This document shows, one piece after another, positions 36,694 through 43,907 of a stretch of 64,000 nt of DNA. Numbering within the stretch: position 1 is the first letter of the stretch; every line of letters starts with the position of its first letter. This stretch comes from Trebonia sp963767685 (GTDB lineage: Bacteria > Actinomycetota > Actinomycetes > Streptosporangiales > Streptosporangiaceae). The DNA is taken from NCBI GenBank assembly GCA_963767685.1, contig CAVYEZ010000005.1, forward strand, positions 1 through 64,000, written 5' to 3'. The translations under genes and the position numbers were made by a program. The notes below the pieces were generated by a model. That model did no database searches, was not told the DNA's origin, and saw only the letters and a list, made by a program, of their open reading frames with translations.

Positions 36694-38292
36694 GTGCCTC
36701 AGAGCCAGCACTGGGCGGGGCTGGCGCGTCGTGCTACTCCGTTGCGCCTGGCGTTATGCCAGACGATCGCGGCTGCCGTGCTGGTCATCTTCACCTTGGC
36801 GGCACCGGATTCGCGCCCCGGATTCCTTGGCTTGTCCGGCGACACGAATGACTGGCGAGCGTACTATCGCTTAGCGACCTGGACCAGCGGTTTGGGGCGG
36901 TTTGGTCAGTTTGTCGCTGGACTTGAGCTTCCTCCTACGCTCTATGTCTGGACGTTGCGCGGCGCTTTCGTCGCCCTGGCGGTGACTCAGCTCGTGGCGG
37001 TTGTCGCATGTCTGTACCAGACAACCTTCGGGGCTCGGCAGCGGGCATGGCGTCGGCTCGTCGGCCCGATTCTGTCCCTGCTTGTCGTGCTGGCTTATCC
37101 GCCGCTGTGCTCGGACGTCTACTACTACGCGATGAGCGGCCACGTCGTTAACGCCGGTGGCAACCCCTACCGCTATCCACTCGAGCGGTTCGTCTCCGAC
37201 CCGCTCCTGCCGTTCCAAGACTGGCCCGGTATCACTTCGCCATATGGGCCACTTTGGACGACGATCAGCCGGGGCATCGTCGGGATCACCGGCCCGGATC
37301 CGGTGACCAGCGTGCTCGGGTTCAAGCTTTTCGCCGCGGCCTGTGCGCTCGGCCTCACCGGGGTAACGTACCTGCTGGCCCGCCGTCTGACGGACGATCG
37401 GCGGTTGCGCCTTGGCGCGCTGGTGTTTACCGCCTGGCAGCCAGTCGTCCTTATTGAATCGGCAGGGAGCTCGCACAACGATGCCCCGATGATGCTCTTG
37501 GCGCTCGGTGGGCTGCTCGTCCTGACGACGCCACGGCGAGGCGCGATCCGGACAGGTCTGCTCTTGATCGCCGCGTCGGCTCTGATCAAGTATGTGACGC
37601 TGCCGCTGCTCGCCTACGCGGCGCTGTGGCGCCTGCGATCACGCAAGACCGGGGAGTCGTGGCGCCGTGTCATGGGCCAGTGGTTCCTTGATGCGGTCTC
37701 CGCCGTGATCCTTGGCGCGGTCGTCTTTGCGCCGTACTGGGTCGGACTGGCCACCTTACGGTCGTTGCTCGAGCAATCGGGGAGGCTGGTCACCAGCACG
37801 CTCTGGCTGGTCCCTGCGTGGGAGTTCGCGGCAGCTTACGCCGCGTTTGGTGGCGGTCAACTCGATCGCGTCGCAGTGGACATTACCTCCGTCGCCCCAT
37901 ACATCATCCTGCCGCTGATCGCGCTGCTCGTCGTCTTGACGGTGCGTCGCCTCTGGCCGGCCATGGTAGGAGATGGCTCGGATTCGCTGGCGTCGTGCGG
38001 CGACTTCGCCCCCCTCACCGCGCAGGTAACCGCATGGTCCGTCACGACCGTTGCCCTCGCCTTTCTCCCAATGAACACCCACTCTTGGTATGCGGTCTGG
38101 ACGGTCGCACCGGTGGCGCTTGCCTGGGTTGGCCGCAGTCATGCCGAAGCCAACTCCGGCGGTTGCGAGGCTGAGGATCCCTTGGTGCGCGATGTAGAAG
38201 ACCAGCCGCCGCAATTGCCGCGCTGGCTGGTGTTCTTTTGCGCCTGGTTGCTCATCAACACGCTCGTCTATCACACGCGAGTGATTCGCTGA
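36694..38292 (+). CDS. Polytopic GT-C fold glycosyltransferase (MptB-like)
   Basis: 532 residues with about 11-13 hydrophobic segments. The loop motif SDVYYYAMSGHVVNAGGNPY after the third segment matches the acidic catalytic loop of polyprenol-phosphate-mannose-dependent alpha-mannosyltransferases and related DUF2029-type proteins. ESAGSSHNDAPMM and ALIKYVTLPLLAYA are also typical. It would transfer a sugar from a lipid carrier on the outer face of the membrane. The start is GTG 36694. Unlike its neighbours it is intact. Acceptor unknown; a link to the downstream RiPP genes is only positional. Confidence 0.78.
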   Translation: MPQSQHWAGLARRATPLRLALCQTIAAAVLVIFTLAAPDSRPGFLGLSGDTNDWRAYYRLATWTSGLGRFGQFVAGLELPPTLYVWTLRGAFVALAVTQLVAVVACLYQTTFGARQRAWRRLVGPILSLLVVLAYPPLCSDVYYYAMSGHVVNAGGNPYRYPLERFVSDPLLPFQDWPGITSPYGPLWTTISRGIVGITGPDPVTSVLGFKLFAAACALGLTGVTYLLARRLTDDRRLRLGALVFTAWQPVVLIESAGSSHNDAPMMLLALGGLLVLTTPRRGAIRTGLLLIAASALIKYVTLPLLAYAALWRLRSRKTGESWRRVMGQWFLDAVSAVILGAVVFAPYWVGLATLRSLLEQSGRLVTSTLWLVPAWEFAAAYAAFGGGQLDRVAVDITSVAPYIILPLIALLVVLTVRRLWPAMVGDGSDSLASCGDFAPLTAQVTAWSVTTVALAFLPMNTHSWYAVWTVAPVALAWVGRSHAEANSGGCEAEDPLVRDVEDQPPQLPRWLVFFCAWLLINTLVYHTRVIR

Positions 38293-38436
38293 CGCTGAGC
38301 AAGTGCCCAGTCCGGACTGTCAAGGTCGCGAGTGCGGCAGGACCAGACTTGGCGGCAGTCACCGCAGTCACGACATATCCTCGCCATGCGAATATTGATC
38401 CGCAAGACGGGCGAAACGGAGATCCTCGACCCGGTC
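38293..38436. other. Gap between the glycosyltransferase and the MITE
   Basis: About 140 bp; nothing recognised. With the MITE and the following 190 bp, this makes a 650-bp stretch without a gene before the RiPP precursor. Confidence 0.35.
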
Positions 38437-38756
38437 GTGGGGCGTGGGCTGACAGCACCCAGAGGGTATTCATCGGCCCCGACGCGAGCTTATCAGTAAT
38501 CCGGGCTATGACCAACGTCATAGTCGGCTGTCTGGCCAGCGCCCGGCGAAATATCCCCTTCGGCCGATGCGGGCGCGACACGCCCGGCCCATCCTCGTGA
38601 CCAGGCACCTGCCCGGCCAGCGGGTCTGCCGGATGCCCTGCGCGGAACACGCAGGACTTCATCGGCGGTGGTGTCTGTCGGACATAGCCCGAATTATTCA
38701 CGAAGCCGGGTCAGGGCCGACGGGTAACCCCTGGGTGCTGTCTGCCCGCGGCCCAC
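38437..38756. mobile_element. 320-bp MITE-like element with long imperfect terminal inverted repeats
   Basis: About 77 bp at 38437-38513 matches the reverse complement of 38680-38756 at roughly four positions in five, including GACAGCACCCAG and TCGGGCTATG-like blocks. The 166 bp between has no transposase. The ends (GTGAATAAT.CGGGCTATG) remind me of IS1380-family termini, but I cannot confirm this. Non-autonomous element or IS remnant. Confidence 0.65.
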
Positions 38757-38949
38757 TCCAACGCTGGGAGGCGGCGACGGCGGAAACAGAGTGCGACACG
38801 AGGCCCGCTCCTACCCCGATTCCTCCTTCAGTGGTTCGTGAACGATCCGGGATAGAGGCCCGTGCCGCGCTCGAGCAGGAGCAGGACCGGTAGCGACCTG
38901 ACGAGTTCGCCCCGCAGGTAGTTCAGCGGTGAGTGGAGAAGATGACGCG

Positions 38950-39282
38950 ATGGCAGACACGACACGCGCCGTAGAGCTGGTCCAGACGATCGAGCGGGAT
39001 GAGGCCTTCCGGGCCGAGGTGGAGGCGGCACCAACCATCACGGCCAAGCGAGCGGTGCTCGATGCCCACGGGTTTCAGGACGTCGGGCTGGAGGAGATGC
39101 GGGCCTACGTCGCGAGCCAAGGCGGCACGCTTACTCTCTTGGCGGGCGGGCAGGAGCTGAGCGAGCAAGAGCTGGCCGCCGTTGCCGGTGGTCAGACGGC
39201 AGACGAGGTCGGCCATGCCGTCGCGGCGGGCGTGTCCGCGGGCCTCGTTGGGGGTGGGCTGGTGGTGACGGCGGCGGTTTGA
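38950..39282 (+). CDS. Nif11-type RiPP precursor peptide with GG cleavage motif
   Basis: 110 residues. The leader (about residues 1-81) is Nif11-like: helical N-terminus (AVELVQTIERDEAFRAEVEA), GFQDVGLEEMRAYVAS, and the hallmark ELSEQELAAVAGG at residues about 69-81. A C39-type peptidase would cut after Gly-Gly. The remaining core (about 29 residues) is Gly/Ala/Val-rich with GLVGGGLVVTAAV at the end; it has no Cys and only one Ser and two Thr. ATG 38950 has GGAGA upstream; a GTG at 38929 is in frame. A YcaO gene begins 76 bp downstream, supporting a RiPP role. Confidence 0.82.
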   Translation: MADTTRAVELVQTIERDEAFRAEVEAAPTITAKRAVLDAHGFQDVGLEEMRAYVASQGGTLTLLAGGQELSEQELAAVAGGQTADEVGHAVAAGVSAGLVGGGLVVTAAV

Positions 39283-39358
39283 GAGGCAACGCGGAACCCA
39301 GGTGGCGACGTGGTTGGCGCGCCGGGACGGCATGGACAACGAGCAGGGCGGGAAGACC

Positions 39359-40385
39359 ATGACGGACGTGACGCGGGCTGAAGGATTGGCGGTGGCGGAC
39401 AAGCGCTTCACCCGTGGGACACACCGCACGGGCTCGCCCGCGGAAACGTGGGAGCGGATCAAACCCCACTTCGCCAAAACGAGGCTCACCCGGAACGCCG
39501 ACATCACGGGCCGGGACCGGCTCGGCATTCCGGTGACCCTGGCCTTCCGGCCCGATGCCCCGACGATGGCCAACTCAACCGGGAAGGGGCTGACGCGGGA
39601 GGCGGCGCTGGTTTCCGGCGCGATGGAGGCGATGGAGCTCTAGCATGCCGAGCATGTCGAGCTGCCGGTGCAGCGGGCATCCTGCGAGGAGATGGCGCGG
39701 CGCTGCCGCTGGGCGACATCCGTCTAATGCGCCTTTCGCTCTTTTATCCGCGCCGGCCGGAGGATTGGGTTTGCGGTCACGCCCTCCTGACCGGAGAGGA
39801 GATCGCTGTCCCGCTTGGGCTCGTCGCCCTCTGGGATCCGAGCTTCGATCCGCTGCACAACCTCCGCTCGTTCCAGGTTGGCTCGAACGGGCTGGCGTCG
39901 GGGAACATCCTGCCGGAGGCGATCGTTTCGGCCCTCGACGAAGTGATCGAGCGCGACGCGGTGACCAGCCACAAGGTGGCCGGTTTCCAGACCGGGCGAT
40001 TTGCGCCGCGGGTCCGGCTGGAGACGATGACCGCGCCCTGGTGCGGGACATGCTAGCGCGCATCCAGCGGGCCGGCGTCACCCCGGTCTTGCCCGACTGC
40101 CGCACTGACACCGCCGTTCCGGTCCACCTCTGTGACCTGTTCGACGGCCTCGACCCCGAACTCGACGTAACCATTGGCGACGGCGCCCGCCTCGATCCAG
40201 AAATCGCGTGCCGCTGCGCCAGCCCCGGTCGCTGCGATTGCGCGGGCGGGCATCGGGCGGGCGCCAGCCGCCGCTGCAGCGGTCGTGAGGTGCCGGGCTC
40301 AGGCCCGGCTCACCGGGGGCGGCAGAAGCTCAATGCCGCCAAGGAGGAACTCGCGAAGGGACGCGACCTGACAGCCATGAGCTAG
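39359..40385 (+). CDS. YcaO-domain RiPP cyclodehydratase/thioamidase, interrupted
   Basis: YcaO enzymes use ATP to activate peptide backbone amides, forming azolines, thioamides or amidines. Seen in the first frame: DRLGIPVTLAFRPDA and NSTGKGLTREAALVSGAMEA (ATP-binding motif). After TAG 39641-39643, where the family has Tyr (EL-stop-HAEHV), a second frame near 39690-40030 gives WVCGHALLTGEE, SNGLASGNILPEAIVSALDE and VIERDA (second ATP motif). A third frame gives ARIQRAGVTPVLPDCRTDTA. The C-terminal end after about 40210 is not recognisable. Lesions: one amber, at least two frameshifts. ATG 39359 follows GGGAAGA. No E1-like or TfuA partner is seen. Confidence 0.75.
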
Positions 40386-40433
40386 ACAGTTGGCGACTGC
40401 CTCGACCGATGACTCCAAGACGTCGTCCAGCCA

Positions 40434-41251
40434 ATGGGGGCGCCCAAGAGCTACAGTAGCTACGCCCAGGTTGGCAAGTCACCGCGCACAGTCCAGTACA
40501 TCCGAAATGTGCTCCGACTTGCGCTTAGCCATGCGCTCAAATGGGAACAGGTGACGCGCAACGTCGCCTTGACCGACCCGCCGCGCCAAGTCAAACACCA
40601 ATGCCAGCCTTTTACCCCGGAGCAGGCACGGCAATTCTTCGCTGATATTGGGGCGACCGATTGGAAGCGCTCAACGCCGTCGCCTGGCACAGGACCTTCG
40701 GCAAGGAGAGGCGCTTGGTTTGTGCTGGGAGGATGTCGATCTGGACAGTCGAACATTGCGGATTCGCCACGCCTGGCAGCGCGTAGATGGAGAGCGTCAG
40801 TTGAAGGAGCCCAACACAGCAATACCGCCGCACGCGGTCATTGCCGCCATCCCTCGCCGCGATGGTACGAGCCCACAAAGTGCAGCAGCCGGAAGAGCGG
40901 CTATTTGCCGGATCGCCTTGGCAAGATGATGGTCTCATTTTTTGTACCGCAATCGACACTCCACTCGGGCCCGCCAACGTGCTGCGGCAGGTCAATGCGA
41001 TCCGCGCCCGTGAAGAGCTGCCCCCGCGGGGGTCCCATGATCTGCGCCACAGCGCGGCGAGCCCGCTCTTGGCGCCAAGTGTCCCCAGGCGCGTCGTGAT
41101 GGACATTCTCGGCCATGCACAGATGGCGCCTACTGCCGATCCCGATTCGCACGTTCTCCCTGCCGCTCACGACGAAGTGGCGAGCCTGATGGATCAACTG
41201 TGGGCTGATGTCAACTGCGACCGCGTTGGCATTACCGTTGGCATCACATAA
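40434..41251 (+). pseudogene. Tyrosine recombinase (phage-type integrase) relic
   Basis: The usual N-terminal SAM-like region is missing: the sequence starts at SPRTVQYIRNVLRLALSHAL in the middle of that domain. The catalytic domain continues in other frames (GEALGLCWEDVDLDSRTLRI, then EERLFAGSP) with HDLRHSAAS (HxxR) and ILGHAQMAPTADPDSHVLP near the end. The catalytic Tyr expected in the TYSH position is Asp (GAT). With the truncation and at least two frame changes, the enzyme should be inactive. It ends 66 bp from the 3' end of tRNA-Gln, the classic integrase/tRNA arrangement of an integrated element. Confidence 0.8.
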
Positions 41252-41253
41252 TG

Positions 41254-41286
41254 AAAACAGCCGGTGAGAGATCAACCCTCACCGGC
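41254..41286 (-). terminator. Terminator downstream of tRNA-Gln
   Basis: Minus strand GCCGGTGAG and CTCACCGGC form a 9-bp stem followed by TGTTTTC, 31 bp after the tRNA. Confidence 0.75.
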
Positions 41287-41316
41287 CATTCGGGACTTCC
41301 AGAAGCGGAATGTGTC

Positions 41317-41390
41317 TGGCTGGGGTGCAGGGATTCGAACCCCAACTACCTGATCCAGAGTCAGGCGTCCTACCGTTAGACGACACCCCA
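41317..41390 (-). tRNA. tRNA-Gln (CUG)
   Basis: Acceptor TGGGGTG/CACCCCA, D-arm CGTCTAACGGTAGGAC, anticodon stem CCTGA/TCAGG with loop CTCTGGA (anticodon CTG, reads CAG), T-arm TGGGGTTCGAATCCCTG, discriminator G, CCA encoded. Its 3' end faces the integrase relic, so it is the likely integration target at the right edge of the island. Confidence 0.96.
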
Positions 41391-41499
41391 ATGGCCTGTA
41401 GTTTACCACGGGCTAGCCAGGCGGACAAAATCTGCAACGGATTGAGTCATGTATTTGCCGGTCGTAGGTCACGCCCTGCGACCTCATTCGGTCGCGGCG

Positions 41500-42387
41500 C
41501 TAGAAGAGCTCTGGCTGCGAAACATAATCCAAATGGCCGTGATGGGCGGCGAAGCCGGCGGCGATGACGTTGCTCATTAGGGTCAACGCGGTGACGGGAC
41601 CGGTGCCACCCGGTACCGGCGTCACGGCGGCCGCGACCTCACGAACGCTCGCCAAATCGGCGTCGCCGACGAGTTTGTTGCCCACGACATTGACGCCGAA
41701 ATCGATGACGATCGCGTTCGGTTTGAGCATGGCGCCGGTGAGGAGACCGGGACTGCCCGCGGCGAGCGCTACAAGATCGGCTCGACGGGTGACGGCTGCG
41801 AGATCGCGCGTCTGGCGGTGGCACAGCGTGACGGTGGCATTGCGTTGCAGGAGGAGGCTGGCCAGCGGCCGACCGACGACATTGCTGCGGCCAATGACCA
41901 CGGCGTCGAGGCCACGGGGATCGATCCCGTAGTAGTTGAGCAGGACGATTCCACCCTGCGGTGTGCTAGGACGGAGCGAGGGCAGACCGAGATGGAGCCG
42001 GCCGGCATTGGTTGGGGTGATGCCATCAACATCTTTTAGCGGCGCCAGGTGCTCCAAGACGAGATCTTGCGACAGCTGAGCTGGCAGCGGCATTAGGACC
42101 AGGATGCCGGTAACCGCTGAATCATGGTTCAATCGGTGGAGAAGGTCGACGAACTGATCAGGCTTCGTGGTAGGTGCCAAAGTCTCAGGCCAATGAACGA
42201 TGCCGACTCGCTCGCTGGTGCGGGCGATCGAGGCGCGATAGGACTGTGCGGCCGGGTGATCGCCGACGAGCACGGTCACGAGTGTCGGAGCGGAGCCGAC
42301 GACGGTTTCGAAGCGCTCTCGCCCGGCGATGACATAGGCCTGCAACTCCTTCGCGACTGGCGCCCCGCGCAGCAGTTGCGCGGTCAT
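41500..42387 (-). CDS. folD: FolD-family methylenetetrahydrofolate dehydrogenase/cyclohydrolase with altered active site
   Basis: 295 residues, normal length. FolD interconverts methylene-, methenyl- and formyl-THF in one-carbon metabolism. Seen: VGDHPAAQSYRASIARTSER, GILVLMPLPAQL, LKDVDGITPTNAGRL, VVIGRSNVVGRPLASLLLQR (NADP-binding), CHRQTRDLAAVTRRADLV, VIDFGVNVV and VTPVPGGTGPVTALTLMSN. The family's catalytic Lys (SYxxxK, E. coli K56) is Ile here, and the Gln of GILVQLPLP (Q98) is Leu. Asp of KDVDG and the preceding Tyr are kept. The dinucleotide site is intact. Confidence 0.9.
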   Translation of the reverse strand: MTAQLLRGAPVAKELQAYVIAGRERFETVVGSAPTLVTVLVGDHPAAQSYRASIARTSERVGIVHWPETLAPTTKPDQFVDLLHRLNHDSAVTGILVLMPLPAQLSQDLVLEHLAPLKDVDGITPTNAGRLHLGLPSLRPSTPQGGIVLLNYYGIDPRGLDAVVIGRSNVVGRPLASLLLQRNATVTLCHRQTRDLAAVTRRADLVALAAGSPGLLTGAMLKPNAIVIDFGVNVVGNKLVGDADLASVREVAAAVTPVPGGTGPVTALTLMSNVIAAGFAAHHGHLDYVSQPELF

Positions 42388-42985
42388 CGCCGTCCACTCC
42401 GGTGAGCCCGCCGAATAACTTTGAACCTACGCACCCTCGGGCGTGCCGTAATCGAAGAAAACAACATATGCAGATTCACCTCATGCTCCATCCAGGGCCG
42501 CGGCAGGCCGGCGCCGTGAGGTGGTCCCCGGAGCAACTGGCATCTGGCGCAATCGTCACACATCTGCCCGAAACGAACCAGGGCATGATGGAAACCACGC
42601 AAGCCAGGAGCGCCCCGTTGTCACAATTCTGTCCGGACATTGAGTGAGCTGACCGGCGCCTTTCGCGGCAATCCCCACCGGCGGCACAACGAATTGGCGA
42701 TCTGACGGGCGAAGGGAAGAGCCGCCGTCAGCTGTCGATACCGGTCGGGTTAGGGTCAACCCCGATGCTGGCCGCAGAGGCCGAGGATCGCCGAGGACGA
42801 GTCCAACTGCCGCTGCTGAGGCATCATACGGCGCGAATCCATCCCGGTTCCGACAGCTAAGAACACTATATCGACAGTCTAATGACGCGGATTAACGACG
42901 TTTCGCCAGTGACGAAGCACGACTGTCGTTTTTCGGTCACAAAAGACAGTACATGGCGTGAGTGGTGGATATTGTGGAGACGTCA
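42388..42985. other. Intergenic stretch between folD and the XRE regulator
   Basis: About 600 bp. A short open frame from ATG 42469 (59 codons) has no recognisable motif and no clear ribosome-binding site. No tRNA or known riboswitch is seen. The 3' part is relatively AT-rich (42860-43030) and leads into the regulator promoter. Confidence 0.4.
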
Positions 42986-43045
42986 TTGACCAACTGGCAA
43001 TCTCGTGTTACTCTATGCCTAATGAGTCACTATGTGATGTGACTC
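42986..43045 (+). promoter_or_regulatory. Promoter and palindromic operator of the XRE regulator
   Basis: TTGACC at 42986-42991 and TACTCT at 43009-43014 are 17 bp apart. GAGTCAC-N8-GTGACTC at 43024-43045 lies just downstream of the -10, over the expected transcription start. Such a site is well placed for autorepression by the HTH protein encoded 56 bp further on. Confidence 0.55.
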
Positions 43046-43100
43046 GCGGGCAACGGCGATTGCGGGATCGCCGGCAGTCACCAGACAGGAGTGCGGGGCG

Positions 43101-43526
43101 ATGACAGACAGGGACAGGATGGGAGCCGACTTTGGCGCCGTGCTGAAGCGGTTTCGAGAATCGCGGCGAGTGTCACAGAGCAAGCTGGCCGAGCGGGCGG
43201 ATTTCGATCACAGCTATGTCAGTCGGTTGGAGAGCGGCGCCCGGATGCCAACCCGGGAAGCAGTCGAGCGATTGGCCGAGGCGTTGCAGCTCGATCAGAA
43301 CTCGCGCGATGCGCTGCTGGCGGCGGCCGGTTTCTTACCGCGAGATGTCGCCAGTCTTCTCTCGGATGAGCCGGTGGTTGGCGCGGTGCTCGATCTCCTC
43401 CAGAACGAAGCCGTGCCAAGCGAATATCGGAATAGCATGCGCCAGGTTCTCCAGCTCCTCGCCGAGCAGGCACGCTTCACGCTGCAAACCCACGGCCCGG
43501 CCGGCTTGGCCGGCGTCGCCGCGTGA
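43101..43526 (+). CDS. XRE-family helix-turn-helix regulator
   Basis: 141 residues. The N-terminal HTH is clear: FGAVLKRFRESRRVSQSKLA, ERADFDHSYVSRLESGARMP, TREAVERLAEALQLD. The C-terminal about 65 residues are helical (LLSDEPVVGAVLDLLQNEAV, MRQVLQLLAEQARFTL) and probably serve dimerisation or ligand sensing. GGAG lies 11 bases before the ATG. The gene stands alone between folD and dnaE with its own promoter and a likely operator. Targets other than itself are unknown. Confidence 0.88.
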   Translation: MTDRDRMGADFGAVLKRFRESRRVSQSKLAERADFDHSYVSRLESGARMPTREAVERLAEALQLDQNSRDALLAAAGFLPRDVASLLSDEPVVGAVLDLLQNEAVPSEYRNSMRQVLQLLAEQARFTLQTHGPAGLAGVAA

Positions 43527-43907
43527 ATCCGTTCGCACTTCCTCCGCCCCGCTCAAGCTCGTCACGAATCCCCGCACCCCCGCCTATTCCCCGCAGTCCC
43601 GCTTCGCCGCCCCAGCCCCGGGCCCCGCATCTCCCCGAGAACAATGGCTCCGTTCGTCGATCCATCACCCAGCCGCATGGCGGAGTCTCTGACGACGATT
43701 CGTGACCGCAGCACGGACAGCCCGATCCGGTCTGTTGTCGTTGGCGGCAACACGAGTGAACTGTCCTCTGCCTGGATGCTTGCGCCGAATGCTTGCAGCG
43801 ATGAGTGCGGAGCACTCGGTCGCGATGTACCCGTTTGTTGTAGGATGAACTCCCCGCTCGGCCGGCGCCGAAGAAAGTCAGGATGAGCTGTATTCGGGAG
43901 GTTGAAG
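43527..43907. other. Intergenic stretch before dnaE
   Basis: About 380 bp, unusually C-rich on the plus strand near 43560-43640. No gene or structured RNA recognised. It probably contains the dnaE promoter. Confidence 0.4.

Noticed and set aside
42388..42480. Possible ZTP riboswitch before folD
   Set aside because: The conserved ZTP core motifs are not present on the minus strand.
42469..42648. Small open frame of 59 codons
   Set aside because: No ribosome-binding site, no recognisable motif, and located in a gene-poor gap.
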